Source of the DNA: Ziziphus jujuba
Taxonomy: Eukaryota > Streptophyta > Magnoliopsida > Rosales > Rhamnaceae
Direction of reading: 5' to 3'
Length of the DNA: 64,000 nucleotides
Assembly: GCF_031755915.1 (NCBI RefSeq)
Contig: NC_083388.1
Span: forward strand, 2,487,501 to 2,551,500
Positions 31,975-45,127 of this stretch are shown piece after piece; position 1 is the stretch's first letter, and each line of letters opens with the position of its first letter. The notes under the pieces were generated by a model, which saw only the letters and a program-made list of their open reading frames with translations, was not told where the DNA came from and did not search any database. Position numbers and translations under genes: made by a program.

Positions 31975-34900
31975 TGTAACACCCTATCCCGAAGTACATC
32001 GAAAGTTTCGAAAATCTGATCAAGGTTGACCGGGTTTGACCGTCGTTGATCAAGAAAGGGTCAAATATTGACTTTTTGCTCTGATGAAATTTCACATTGA
32101 CCGAGGTACCGTTATGAAGTACACGTTATCACAAGTCCATAGACTAGTAGCACGTTGAAAATGGAGCTATGGTTTGAAAGTTATGAGTAAAACAAGTTGA
32201 GGTCCAAACTGTCCAAGGGGTGCTGGAGTTGACTTTTTGTTCATATGAAGTTGAGCTTTGACTCATGCATGGTTGTGAAGTACTCATTGATACGAGTTCA
32301 TAGACTAGCGGCACGCTTAAATTGGACATCTGGTTAAAAAGTTATGGACATACAAAATTTTCTGAATATCGTAATATTTTAATATATTTTGACTTGAGTG
32401 AACAGTGTGTGCCACGTGTCGTATTTTCAGCCAATCCCATGAGTGAACAGTGTCACCCATGGGTGGCTTTTATTTTGGCCAAAACACGTGGGTCGGGGAA
32501 GGAGAGAGAAAGAGGGGAGGAGAGAGAGAGAGAGAGGGTAGAAAGAGAAACCCAACTGGCCAACCGCCGTTCACCCATTTTCGGCCACCAGAACAGTACA
32601 CGCACCACCCTAGCTTGAAGCCCACCTGAAAACCGACCGGCCAGCCAAAAATCACGGCCAACCGACCGCTGATGCGCCGGGATCGAGACTTTTTCCCGCA
32701 GTGGCGCCGATTACTTCAAACTCAGATTTCTCCCTATTTCGATCTCTGTTTGCCTCACCGCCGGTCCCATTGAGTCACCCATTCCCCGATCTACCTTTCC
32801 ACCAAAAATCACAGCCAGTGGCCACCGAACGCGTTGTTGGCGGTGGCAGATTTCGGTGACCACGGCGGCTCGTCGGGAAATCGACTTTTCGGCGAGTTTC
32901 CAATTCTACTGCCCATCCTTTCCCACTAATTCTGACCCTCTGAACCCAAATCCAGTGTCAAATTTCCTCAATTCGTGACAGAATGAGAGAATCAAGGACT
33001 TAAAATTTGAGAGCTTTCCCGCAAGATTTCAGCCACCACGGGTCTGATCTCCTGGAAGTAAGACCAGATTCGTAATCTTCATTTCACAAGCTTCGATTTG
33101 GTATATAACTCGTAAATTTTGGTTAACATTTTTAGGAGCACGTGTGCATCGTGGAATTGATCCCATGGAGGATCTTGATTTAATTGCATGCTCGAGGTGA
33201 GTGACCAACCTTCAAAACTATTTTGGGGACTATTAAAAATATATATTTTGTGTTATTTGAAATTATGAAAAATAAATGTGTTTGATGTTGAGAGGAATTG
33301 ATATTTAAAATTTATAATGTCAAATTATGATTGATTAATATATGTATTGTCATCGAACTATGTTTTGGGATTGTCAAAATATATATATATATATATATAT
33401 ATATGGTGCTAATTGAATTTATGAAAAATATGCTATATATGTTTAATATTTAAGAAATTGTTATTTGAGCTTATGATGATGATTTATGTTGACTTAGTGC
33501 ATGTATTGCATCAAAAATTATATTTTGGGTTTTTAAATAAATTATGTTTTAAATTGTTATTAAATTTATTTTTGAATTTATGATGCCAAAAGTTTATTGA
33601 TTTAAGCATATATTGCAGGGAAATCATATATTTGGTTTTAAAGAAGTTATGGATTTAAATTATGATCGATTATTGCTAAATTTATATTATGGAATTTATT
33701 GCGTATAATAAATGTACTTATATGGATTTAAGCAAATATGAAATTTATGTGATTTTGATATAAATTGATTTTAGGATTTTGAGAAAAATAATTGTATTAA
33801 AGTATTGAGTCAAAATCCGTATTTATACGTTTGATTATTTATGGATCAGGTTTTCATGGTGTTGAAAATTGTTATATTTAAATGGATGGATTTGAAATTG
33901 ATGAATTTTAAAGTGATGGATTTATGATGAGGATTAAAGAAAAAAAAATATGGGATTGTGAATTTGAAAAATAGTATGATTCCCAAGGTGAGTTTTGGAA
34001 AAATTGTTATTTTTAAAATAATATGGTTATTTGTTTTAGACGCACTCATACAGTACTGGTGTTCTGTACTGTGTATGTAGATGAGCGCGCAAGTTATAAT
34101 GTTTCCCGTGAGTTGCCATCGGACCGAGGGCAGGCAAGTTTGATATTGGCCATAAGCCGCCCCCCTCCATGGTTGGGTTAACGGTTTAAGCAGCGGCGCT
34201 GTCGGGACGTCGAAGTGACCGTATGCAAGTTCCTCTCTTTAACCTCCCGCTAGATGGTACTCGGGACACTGGGTATCATAAGGCATCACTGGTATATAGT
34301 GTGGTGTGTCAAGTATTATTTTTTAGATATAAATTTCAAATCCTAAAGTTTTAAAGCAGCATTTAAATTAAATTTATTTAATTTGTTTTATCATCTATTT
34401 CCAATTAGTATTTTCTAAAATGTACTTATTCATATTTTATGTTACTTATTATAAATTAATATTTTTAAAATGCATCTTGCCACAAAAATATTATGTAGAT
34501 TGGTTGAATATTTCAAAATGAATATTATAATATTTTACCACTTATTTTACATAATTGTTTGTAATTATTTAAATTATATTTTTGAAACTGTTTATTTTAT
34601 TTTATTAAATCAAATTTTACGAATTATATATTGAAATTCTCTTTTATGTTATATTTCTTTAATGCAAGTATTCTAAATTTATCTTATTATATTTCATTAC
34701 ATTTTATCCGTATTTGGATGATTTAATTATTTATTAAATTAATTATTCTTTGATTTTTGAGGCATAAAAGATTGGGTTTTACGAAAATGTTTTAAAAGAG
34801 GAACCTTTCCAACGGAGTGAATGGTGAGGGTTTTGAGAGAAAATATTATTTTCAATTAATTATTATTTATTTACTTATTTATTCTTAATTAATCAAATGT

Positions 34901-35416
34901 GCTATAATTATCGTTATTATTATAATTGTACAGTAAATAGAGTTACTCACTGAGATGATTAGCATCTCATATTTTTAAATTTCGTTCCCCTAGGCCAAGG
35001 TTGGGAGACGTTGATCATCCGGGGCAAACTTGACGTCTCAGTTTATTGCCGAAAGTCCAAGAAGCATTTCTTCCCTTTTTCCTCTCCATCTTGTATTGCT
35101 TCTTTATCTGACATTGTATTAATTTCATATTTATTTATATAATGCTCTGTATACTGTATTGGACATATTGTATTAAATACTGCATTAATTCCCTGTTATT
35201 ATTTTGGAGTACTGTAAATTTGTGGAATTAAATTGTAGTAATGTGGGAGGAATAAGGGGGTGTATATAGAAATGCGTTTTCAGTGCAGGAAATTTGTGGT
35301 AAGTCCAACCCTTAGGGGAGGTTCTGCCGGATTTTCCATTAGAAGGTCCAATAAGGTTTATCTGGGATCAGGGCTTGTCTAGGGTTCCAATAAAGGATCT
35401 TTGACGGGTCCTGACA
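31975..35416 (+). mobile_element. Solo LTR just after F-box stop codon
   Basis: Starts TGTAACACCCTATCCC, ends GGGTCCTGACA, 3442 bp, flanked by TTTTT on both sides (31970-31974 and 35417-35421). It is close to the LTRs of the complete element. A (TA)n tract (33379-33405) has grown within its A+T-rich section. It sits in the 3' flank of the plus-strand F-box copy. Confidence 0.85.
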
Positions 35417-36231
35417 TTTTTAATTTACGCAGAGATTATTGTAGTGAATTCATGTGCCTCTAATATATATTTTTTAATTTATGTATAGATTCTAGTAGTG
35501 ATTGTGATATAAGAAGAAAAAAATTGCTTTACCAAATTTGTAGTTCGGTTTTGTGGAGAAAAATGGTAGATTTGACTTCTAATGTACAGCTTAAAATTAA
35601 TAGTCCAACCAACTCTACTTGTGTCTAATTCTTTTTTATTTTTTTGGGATCAATTATTATGCAAAGACTTCCTTTGATTTAGTTTGTTTCTTCTCCTTCT
35701 TTCTGGTGGTAATATTTGCACTCCATACGTTCGACTATGATTTTTTTCGTTTCATTTTTTCCATTTTCATGCAATGCTACTTTGACTTTCATGTCAACTT
35801 ATTTCTTGAATATTTTTTAAATTCAAATTTTAAAAGTCTGACAATTTAAATTTTATTTTATTATTGGGTGGTTGAGTCGTTGAATTTTAATAAAAATTCT
35901 TGAAAAAAAAGAAAGTACGAATACCAATACAAGTATTAGGACATCTGTAATATATTGGTCAAAAACCATGAAGGCTTATGGTTCTTTAATTGTTGACCTT
36001 CCATAGGTGTTAATGCCAACGAGGAACTATCACCTACATGAAAGGATAGCTAATTCTGCTACGCGTTTACTTGCCACATTACATTGTTATTTGTCTAGTG
36101 GAACCAACGTATTACATGATAATTTAAGTTAATGTTAGGTTAATTTTTTTCATATGGGATTCTTGTTAATTTTATATTAGTAGTAAGTTTAATTGCTTAA
36201 TGTGTAATCTGTAATATGTTTGTTGAATGGA
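35417..36231. other. F-box downstream flank, non-coding
   Basis: The first 80 bases repeat the phrase ATGTGCCTCTAATATATATTTTTT seen just left of the solo LTR (in pieces), so a short tandem duplication pre-existed there. Similar wording follows the FBD remnant at 44480. The part 35715-35830 recurs at 17493-17600. No gene is recognisable. Confidence 0.5.
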
Positions 36232-36555
36232 ACTACGTTGAATTAGATGAGATTATTTCAATTCTTGTCCAATCAAATTGAACTATTTATAAAATAATCC
36301 AATCAGTTTAACAAATAGCAGTATTTGGTTTTTTTATTTATATTTTCTTTGGGATGTTTTAAAAGAATTTTATTTTATTGGATAACATCTCATCTACACT
36401 GAATTAAATGAGATTATTTTAATTATTGTTCAATCAAATTGAACTATTTATGAAATAATCCAATACGTTTAACAAATAGCAGTATTTGATTTTTTTTTTA
36501 TTCATATTTTCTTTGGGATGTTTTAAAAAAAAATTATTTTACTGGATAACATCTC
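36232..36555. repeat. 161-bp tandem duplication
   Basis: Two units (36232-36392 and 36393-36555) share TCAATCAAATTGAACTATTTAT, TTTAACAAATAGCAGTATTTG and ATTTTCTTTGGGATGTTTTAAAA in the same order, at a 161-base offset with few differences. Confidence 0.85.
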
Positions 36556-37240
36556 TAAATATGAAATGAAAAAATTTGAACATGCCACCAACGTTGGTGG
36601 AATGTACACATTGCCCATCTCAAACTAAAGATATCCTTTTATGGCAAAACACATCTTGATTAAAAATACATAGATTCAGCAACTATAAAATGTATTTTAC
36701 CTAAATTATTCTTTTATGAATCTTTTTTTTTTCTACAATATTCTCCTATTAATCTTTTACAAATGAAAAATAAAATAAAATAAAATAAACCCGACCTAAA
36801 AACCATAACAAAGAATTCACACTCATTTATTATAAAAAAGGAAAGGGTGCTCTCCCTTAAAATTTTTTTATAGTTATTTATTTAAGCTAATTATATTTCT
36901 TTTGAATTTTAAATTATATTTTTTGTTCTTGTATACTTAATTATTATTATAATTTGATTATATCTGTACTTTGAAAATCAAATGCTGGATATTAATAATA
37001 TAACACATATTGTACAAAAATAATTCTTTTTTCTTATTATTTATTTATTTTTTTAAAAAAAGTATTATTTCTTTCCTTAAACACCTTTTATTGAATTCCT
37101 AAAATATTTTTTTTGAGGCAATTAAAATATTATATAACAAAATCATTTTGGTTGTCTATAACATTATTTTTCTTTTGTAATTATTTTCTATAAATTTTAT
37201 AAAAAAGAATTTTGTGTGTGTGTGTGTGTGTGTGTGGGTG
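36556..37240. other. A+T-rich intergenic with (GT)n
   Basis: No coding sequence is seen. A (GT)n tract lies at 37214-37238. Confidence 0.5.
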
Positions 37241-37540
37241 TGTGGTTTCCTTTAACCTTTACTTGCATTTGCCCCCATTGCTTAGAAATCTTGGCTCCGC
37301 CCCCCACTCTCGCTCCTTAGGGCTCTTTGTTTCTTGCACCAAGCCTTTGTAGCTATCAATTGCGATCTATATCGTCGATTTTGAATCACGTCATCGTAAT
37401 TTTTGTTCTTAGGGTTCTTCTGCTCGGCACTCACCGCTTTGTAGCTGTCAATTGCGATCTATATTTTCTTGGGGATTGATTTCGTCGATTTTAAATCATG
37501 TCATCGCAATTTTTTTCCTGGTATTTCTGCTCTCGCTTGA
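37241..37540. repeat. Transposon-terminus-like motif and duplicated UTR-like segment
   Basis: At 37285-37302 the sequence GGCTCCGCCCCCC resembles, in reverse, the GGCGGAGCC motif common at the ends of plant DNA transposons. After it, about 100 bases (37340-37425) repeat as 37437-37520: CTTTGTAGCTATCAATTGCG, ATATCGTCGATTTTGAATCA. With TTAGGGTTC and CT-rich words it looks like duplicated 5'UTR sequence of some gene, but no coding region follows before the segmental duplication begins at 37545. Confidence 0.45.
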
Positions 37541-37544
37541 TCAG

Positions 37545-39217
37545 TTGATGCCGAAAATTGATTGTTTCCTAAAATGAGGTATGGAAAAATTGCTTCTCTG
37601 AGTTTTCGATTTTAACCTCACTAGTCAAGAAGTCTTCATTCTTCAACTCATTGAGTATGTGAAAGATCTTTAAAATATTATAAAAGCATTCCTAAATTTA
37701 ATTTTCATTAAAATTTGAAAATATTATGAATCACATATAAAAATACAAATTAAATCCAAAAAAGGGCTTAACGTATATGTTATGATAATGTTATATTTTT
37801 CATGTTAATAATTACATGCATAATTAGTACAATTGATCTATGAATTGTAAGTAAATCATTACAAAAAGAAGTGCTATAGTATATTACATTATAGTAATTG
37901 ATTTGGATGTTATTATTGTTGCTTATTTTGTCTGCTTTAACCTGAAGCGGCCTTAGGAATTTTTTTAGAAATGGCACTATTAGATATATATATATATTTT
38001 TTTTGGGAGAAGAATGTATTCATATAAATAATAAAATACAAAATATTTACTCACAAGATTCATATACGTATTTAATAATAAAAAAATATTTGTTTTGGGG
38101 GCATTTTCAATTTTCATGCTGATTTTGATCATTTTAAAATATTTTCAATGGTTCAGTTCAAGAATATATATTTTCAATGAAAAGATAAAATAATTCCTTG
38201 TGATACTAAAAAAAACTTATAAATCAATGTTAATTATAATCTAAATAATATTTAAACAAATATTTTGAAAAATTAACAACAAATTTATACAAAAATAGAT
38301 AATTTTGTTAGTAATTAATCAAGTGAAAAAACTTAAATAGTGGACCCACGTTGGGCCGGACACGTGGCCACTTTAGATTTTTTATCTTTTGAATATTTTA
38401 TTATTTATGTCATCTAACTACTATTTTATCCCCATAAACATGAAGGGTGACTCCATCAATACCTACTTTCCATGCGTGGACCGCATGCCCTGCCACAGCC
38501 TTTCCCGCAAGCTTATAATTATTTTCTCATCTATTGGTCGTAGCTTGTGCAGTTCGCCTTTGACAAGTTTCATAGAAATGCTTAGTTTCCTACAATCTAG
38601 CTTGAACCTTTTGGCAGGATTTGCTGGATCAACAACAGCAGTTGTTACATGATTCCACTTCCCTTTCACTACTCTTTGCGAGCTAGCCCAGTGCACCACA
38701 AGCCAGCTTTTCTCAAATACCCCGGGGGAGAGACTCAAAGCTGTTTCTTAGGCTCGGCTAGTTCCTTCTTAATTGAATGCATAAGCTGCAGATAAGCTTA
38801 TAAAAATGTTCCCCTGATCCAAAAGCCATTCAACCAGGATGAGTGTTCTAAATTCATTTTAGTTAAACTTGGTCGACGAAGAAATAATCCATAATGCTTT
38901 GAGTCCAAAAACTTCACCAAGATCAGTCTACATATCCTTCTATCTGTCCTATAGTTTTGATTTTTTTCTCTTTTACATTTTCTTTTCCCGTCTTAATCCA
39001 CTTTTCCTTTATCGCACATGTATATTTTTATTTATATAGGCGATGACTTAGCGATTGATACTGCTATTGTATTAGAGTTGGTTTTAAGTCAAAATCTATC
39101 ATTTTGACCATACACGAATTATTAATATCGTAAGGGTAAAATAAGTAAAACTGTTTTTTTTTTTTTCTTAAATTATAATCACCACTACTATACTGTCCAC
39201 ATAAATTAAAAAATACA
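37545..39217. repeat. Block B of segmental duplication, 3' side of intact F-box gene
   Basis: Nearly collinear with 2030-4165. It lacks the exon-like 475 bases of block A. It includes a (TA)n tract at 37985-37998 and the second copy of the unidentified coding-like relic. Confidence 0.75.
38430..38850 (-). pseudogene. Duplicated coding-like relic of unknown family (copy B)
   Basis: Minus-strand reading gives VFEKSWLVVHWASSQRVVKG, then HVTTAVVDPANPAKRFKLD and SISMKLVKGELHKL, ending before TAG near 38460. The upstream words matching copy A (KKELAE) are in another frame, so this copy is also broken, at a different point from copy A. The family is not recognised. Confidence 0.4.
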
Positions 39218-40763
39218 TTAGAGTAACATAAATTCTATAGTTTTCGGAATCTTCTTTTGCATATTTTTCCTAGCATGACGTCTCGCATGCTCTTCCTCCA
39301 CTCGGGTTTCACTTGTCTTTATCTCTTGATTGAAGGGCCATTCCTCAAATATGCAAGGGTTGACGATGATTTTGTCCAATGAAACTGCATGCTCAATCAG
39401 GTAGAGAATAAGTTCATCATTAATTGGAAGACTTGAATAGCCTGTTATTTCCACTTCCTCGAGGCAAAGATGACGAGGGCAATTTTCAGGTTTAGGAATT
39501 GACCCTTGTACCTCTTTCGACCACCTCAACTGCAATTATTTTGATATCAAAATCAAGAATGTCTACTTTAGCCATCATAACACAATTCAATTCGAAATGT
39601 TAAGTTGGAAGCAGAACAATATAATAAAATTTTAATAGGAATAGAACATTTGATACCATTAATTGAAGCCTTTTCAAGTTGGGTGCTATTTTGAAAACAG
39701 AAGGTATATAAAAAATAACGTGATCATCATATTCATCAAATATCAGTTTCAGCTCTTTGAGATTTGTTAACATAGGAAACGTATCAAATTCGCCAATAGA
39801 TCTCTGCAAGTCAAATTAAAGTAAATAAATAATGTAATAAAGTAACTCATAAGCTTTCTACAAACACCAAGTAAATGGTACATATATCAAGTGATATAAG
39901 TAGTAAGTAATTACCTTTGGAACAAACAATTGAAGAATGTGTAGCTGAGAGACACAGCATGAAAGCATGGTGAAGGTACTATGTAGCTTGTAGGAATGGA
40001 GGTAAACGTCAACAAGCTTAGGTACGTTTCTAAGAATCAATCTTATTCTCGGATACTTGAAATAAAATGAAACAAGGTTTAAAGCATCGCAGATTTCAAG
40101 GCTTTCCATTTTGAAACAATGAGACAACTTTAAATGCTTCAATGGAAGCGATGGTCCAACAACCTTTAAACTGGTCAACGCGTATGAATCCATAACTTCT
40201 AATCGTTCAAGAAGTGGACAATTACCCAATAAGGATTCCAGAACCTCTTGGCAGACTTCTATGGATATCGATCGAAACACCTTGAGGGACTTGAACTTAT
40301 TAAACTCAAGGTTGGAAGGGAATGTATAAGGGGTTGAAATACCCCTCAGACCACCCCCTTCTAACAACTCCAAATCAATAATTTGAACTCCGTTTTCCAT
40401 GGCAAAGTGAATCCACCCATTGAGCGAAGATGAACTTTTATGACTAAGATCGAAGGCAATTCTCAAGCGTTCAATTAGGCCGCCATTGTGCTCATCGTGC
40501 TGATTGATTATAGAATTTACCCAGTTGATGTATGTTTTCCTCATACGATTAAGTTTATCTTTGGAATAAAATTCCGAATTCAAGCAGTGAAACAGTTGTT
40601 CTCCTTCGAAATTGAGATCTGTAGCAGATGTCCATACATAACGCCAACGCTGCGAAAGGACACTTGTAGCTGCCGCTTCCTTTAGCGGCAACATGCAAAT
40701 TATTTTGGCCAGAATGTCATCCGACAAGTGGCTGATTTTGTCGTCCCGATTGAATTCTGACAT
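39218..40763 (-). CDS. F-box/FBD/LRR-repeat protein (intact copy, three exons)
   Basis: Exons on the minus strand: 40763-39915, 39803-39657 and 39529-39218. All introns are GT-AG and in phase 0 (111 and 127 bp), giving 435 aa. The start MSEFNRDD is preferred because an acceptor-like TTCAAAG abuts the ATG, implying a 5'UTR intron (40940-40764) whose donor is CGAG/GTAAAA; an upstream ATG at 40781 would lie in that intron. Residues 9-50 form the F-box (LSDDILAKIICMLPLKEAAA, then RWRYVW). Residues about 90-320 hold irregular leucine-rich repeats (LKHLKL, LKRLQL). Exon 3 holds the FBD domain (LEEVEITGYSSLP, ELILYLIEHAVSLDKIIVNPC, in pieces). This family links substrates to SKP1-CUL1 ubiquitin ligases; its target cannot be inferred. 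It is the only F-box copy here with no visible lesion. Confidence 0.88.
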
Positions 40764-41060
40764 CTTTGAATTAATACACATTAATTAAAAAAATCCCAAA
40801 ATTTACAAAATAAATAAATAAATAAATAAATAAAATCGAAGAATTAATAAAGATTAAGATTCAAGTACTTGAAAGAGATCAAATTGAGAGTAGACCAAAA
40901 CAGATAGATAGAGAGCATCAAAAGGATTTTTCTTTTTTACCTCGTTTTTCTGTAGAGAAGAAGAGCAGCAACCTTGACGCGAATTCTCAATCTCCTTCCC
41001 TAAGAGTGATTACTAGCTTCCCGTACCACCGATCTGAATTCTCTGCGATCTGATATTAAT
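40764..41060 (-). other. 5'UTR exon and intron of intact F-box gene
   Basis: The intron 40940-40764 has a GT donor after CGAG and an AG immediately before the start codon. The exon upstream (from 40941 to about 41050) contains CTTCTTCTCTACAG-type pyrimidine-rich sequence on the minus strand. A TAAA microsatellite (40808-40832) lies in the intron. In the pseudogene copy the corresponding start-proximal part of the intron is deleted. Confidence 0.55.
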
Positions 41061-41710
41061 AAAATCTAACAATAATTTAGAGATCGCGCCTGTGTCATGG
41101 ATATATATATATATATATATAATACAGATACCTAATTCTTGTTAGATTTAGATTTCTTCAAAAAAAAAATTATTTCAAATTATACATATTGGAAAAAGGA
41201 AAGTTCTTTTTTTTCTCAATATATATAGTTTTCTTTTTATTATTATTTTTACCTTTGTCGGTGTATATATATATATATATATATACAGAGAGAGAGATAT
41301 GTATAATAATATTTTACAAGGCAACCTACTGCATTTCCACATTAATTACAACAGACATAATTACGTTGAGAGTTTGCTTGTCCACCATCAAAAGCCGGGT
41401 CATCTCCCATAGTAGCAAAATACATAAATCATAACTATATATATGTGTAATAATATTTTATTGTAAAAAAAAATATTGATAATATTATAAAAAATAAGTT
41501 ATTAGATTAATCCTATATATTCAATTTTAAATATAATTTCAACCCAACTAAACAAATCCAAACAAATGCAAGGGTTGTGATTGGAGACAACATGATAAAT
41601 TCTCATAAAATGTTATATATTAAACCCTAATAAATCTGTAATTTTTTTATAATATGCATATACAATTCTAATAATTATAATAAATCATTTATCTCTTGTA
41701 ATTCTAACTA
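41061..41710. repeat. F-box upstream region, shared by three blocks
   Basis: This region, with (TA)n tracts at 41100-41120 and 41263-41284, aligns with 7480-7960 and with 42170-44020. It probably contains the promoter of the intact gene, but no firm TATA box can be separated from the A+T-rich background. Confidence 0.55.
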
Positions 41711-42169
41711 GTAGTATTTATTTTATAAATAAATAATTTGTTTTTACATGTTAAAGTCGGTTTTTATTTACTATAATATTTAATAAAACAGATATAACGA
41801 TACTAATTTAGTAATGATGAAATTAGGCAGGATGCTTAGAGTTTCACCGCACAAATATAAAATTGATTAATATTCTTTTAACAAAATTATTTAAAAAAAA
41901 CTTATAGTTTGCGTCTATTTTTAATTATTTTTATTACAAAACATAAATAAATAAGTTAAACATAGTCCATTTCTCAAATTTTAAAAGTGCATTTATTCAT
42001 CAAAGATCAGAAAAAGAAAAATTATCATTTAAGACAATAGAGATTAAAATTACACCCCCAAAAAAATGTGAGAGACTAAACCATAATGCAAAATATAAAA
42101 GTAGTAATCTGTAATCTTTTACAACCGATTTGAATTATGCGATCTGAATTATGCGGTCTACAATTAATT
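41711..42169. other. A+T-rich intergenic
   Basis: No gene, repeat border or RNA is recognised in this stretch. Confidence 0.4.
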
Positions 42170-44020
42170 GAAATATGATATTAACTTTAAAATTGCGGTT
42201 GTCTCTCAGTCATATATAAAATGCAAATACCTATTACTTGTTTGATTTAGCTTTCTCATTAAAAAAAAAAAGAAAAATTAAAGTTATACATATTGGAGAA
42301 AGTAAAGGAAAGTTCTTCTCTTCCTCAATATGTATAGTTTGCTTTTTATTACTATCATTATTATCTTTGTTGGTATATGTATATATATGTATAATAATAT
42401 TTTACTTGACAATCTAAGGTCATAGTTTAAAATATTAAAATTTTTCATGAGATTTTCGTAAAATTTCTATTTTTTAAACACATGAAAGGGAAATTAAGCT
42501 CTTTAAGTGGAAACAGATATAATTGTCATAATATCTATTAAAATTTTTTATATTTCTTCATAATTTTTATAGATATTTCTGTCATAATATCCACATCAAA
42601 TCCTTCATAATTTGGTTAAAAGATCTATAATTTTCATAAAAATTTCTGAATTTTACATGAAATTTAACTTTAAGAAATTTTTGAAAATATCTATGATTAT
42701 TTGTCAAATTTTTTATCAAATAATTTTATAAATTTGTTCATGTTTAGTTGCTAAACTAATATTATTTAACCTTCCAATAATTAAGCAAGTAAAAATAAAG
42801 AAATTCATATTTTAAAAAAAATATCCAAAATTATATTAGACAAATCTAGCTATTATATTTTTAAAGAAAATTCGTATCATAAGTTTTAGATTTACCTACT
42901 TGTTATTATTTTTTTACAATATTAAATTTAATATTTTTATAAATATTAGAAAGTATATATAAATTAGAACATGCACAAAAACTAAAAGATATGTAGTGAA
43001 TATATTCTTTGTAAACTAACTATCAAATATTCATATCAATGACATATTAACAATTAAATACCAAATTATCAAGATATACATATTTTAATAATAGTTTTTT
43101 ATATTTTATATTTTTATTTTAAAATGAGAATGAGAATGATATAAACAATTATCAACCATCAAGGAATTCTTTAAAGTGTTAAAAAAATATTTATAAAATA
43201 TAATGTAATTGTAATAATTATACTATATATTTTAATTAATAAATAATTTTAGTAAAATATGTCTTTTTTTACATTTTTTATTAATAATAGTATAATTTTA
43301 AACTATTAATACTTATTATAAATGGATTGATTAAAAAATATAATATTCATTTAATATTTATACAATCTTAACAGTCTAGTTGAAAATCAATTAATTAAAT
43401 AAGTTAATTCTAATGTTTCAATAATTTTTTTTTATTTTTTGAATAATTGTTTATCAAATTCCATCATTTTTATGAGTTTTTATCTATATTCGATAATTTT
43501 TAATATTTTTGTAAATATTTTCATATTTTAAGTCTTTGATATTTTTATCGATATTGAAATTTAAACCGTACCTAAAAAATTTTCACATTAATTACAATTG
43601 TCATAATTACATTGAGGGTTTGCTTGTCTGCCATCAAAATCCGGCAATCTCCCATAATAGAATAACACATATATCATAACTATCTATCTATATATATATA
43701 TATATGTAATAATATTTTACGGTGAAAAAAAAATACATTGATAACATTATTTTAAAAAAAAAAACTTATAGATTAATCCTATATGTTTGATTTTTAAATA
43801 TAATTTTAGTCTAACTAAACAAATCCAAATAAATATAAGGATTGTGATTAGAGACAACAGGATAAATTCTCGTAAAATATAATATATTAAACCTTAGTAA
43901 ATCTTTGTTTTTCTTTTTTTGATAATAATGACTTTTTTTGTGACCAAAATCATTTTAATTCTAACAATTCTAAAATGCAAATACAAATTTAATAATTTTA
44001 ACAAATTATTTATCTTTCTA
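42170..44020. repeat. Third copy of F-box upstream region, split by a DNA transposon
   Basis: From 42170 to 42417 it matches 41050-41320, then, after the insertion 42418-43572, it continues matching 41325-41660 (CATAATTACATTGAGGGTTTGCTTG in pieces, ACTAAACAAATCCAAA). No F-box exon 1 is attached, so this is an orphan upstream region. Confidence 0.65.
42418..43572. mobile_element. Non-autonomous DNA transposon, 1155 bp, TAA target site
   Basis: Ends GGTCATAGTTTAAA and (reverse complement of the right end) GGTACGGTTTAAAT are imperfect terminal inverted repeats. TAA flanks both sides (42415-42417 and 43573-43575), and the two other blocks show the empty site. A 3-bp TAA duplication suggests the PIF/Harbinger superfamily. 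A related copy lies at 61323-62540. No transposase is encoded. Confidence 0.6.
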
Positions 44021-44242
44021 GTTTTAATAATATTTGTTATACACTTGTTTTGACTACAAAATTAAGTAGAGTCAAAGAAAATTATGAAGACCAAATCATT
44101 CAAATTTGAACTCTCTCGAACCTAGATTTATTGACCAAGAAATATTTATATTTAGCTTACTTTATATTTCAATCTTTTATAAGGATTCGCAAAAGAGGAA
44201 TGTAAAATATCAATTAAGACATAGTGGAGAGAATATATAAGG
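44021..44242. other. A+T-rich sequence upstream of FBD remnant
   Basis: No feature is identified; it may be degraded F-box sequence, but alignment by eye fails here. Confidence 0.3.
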
Positions 44243-44495
44243 TCCTCATTGAAGTTGAAATAACAATCCAATCATGTCTTCCGAGTGATGATAATGGTTA
44301 TGAACTTATTTTCTACCTTATAGAGAATGCAGTTTCTCTAGAGATGATAATCATAATGCAGTTTCTCTAGAGATGATAGTTTCTCTAAAGGCGTATAAAA
44401 CCAGAAAAAAAAAAAAAAAAGTCTAGATACCATATGCTATGGAACATATGAAAAGAAAGATTCCCAAACCTATTGAATTTATTTACGTGCCTCTA
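44243..44495 (+). pseudogene. FBD-domain remnant of an F-box gene
   Basis: The plus strand reads LIEVEITIQSCLP, then ELIFYLIENAVSLEMIII, matching the FBD domain of the other copies. A short stretch (GCAGTTTCTCTAGAGATGAT) is tandemly repeated at 44320-44370. After a poly-A run the family tail MKRKIPKPIEFI is readable before TAA at 44493-44495. No F-box or LRR exon is nearby, so it is a fragment. Confidence 0.65.
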
Positions 44496-45074
44496 ATGTA
44501 TTTTTTTAATTTATGCAAAAATTGTAGTGGCTATTATAATTAAATAAAATGCAGTTTTATTTACATTACGAAATTAATAAAAATAAAAGAGGAAAATTTA
44601 TTACATATTATATTTTAGAAAATTCATTATTCCATCAACCTCCTTTTACCAAAAAAAAAAAACAATAATAATAATAAGGCTAACCAAGTTTCGTGCAAAG
44701 AGAATGACAAAACGAGCTGTCATATTAGCAGTTCTTGGAGTAGACATACAACCAAAACCAACATAAGAGGCTTAGAGAGACTTTTAATTTTCTTCCATCC
44801 ATAATGTAAAAGCCATCCCTCATGTATTGACCTGCATCATGAATTGGCTTTATGGCCTCTTTCGAATGACTAGCTTTTCTATTTTGCCACCAAAAAACCC
44901 ATATCAATACTTAAAAACAAAAAAAAAAAAACAAAAAAAAAATCTCTACAAAACCTAAAATATATATTATTTGGGCAAAAATGCCCTTTAATAAAAACAT
45001 TTTGAGAGAAAATATTTGTATTTCTAAAACTAGTGTTTAGTCTGTGTGATGCAAGAAGAGTATAACCGCAATAG

Positions 45075-45127
<53 letters not shown>

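Noticed and set aside
44690..44910. Minus-strand 60-codon frame (WWQNRKASHSKEA)
   Set aside because: Balanced composition but no recognisable family and no splice context; left as unidentified.
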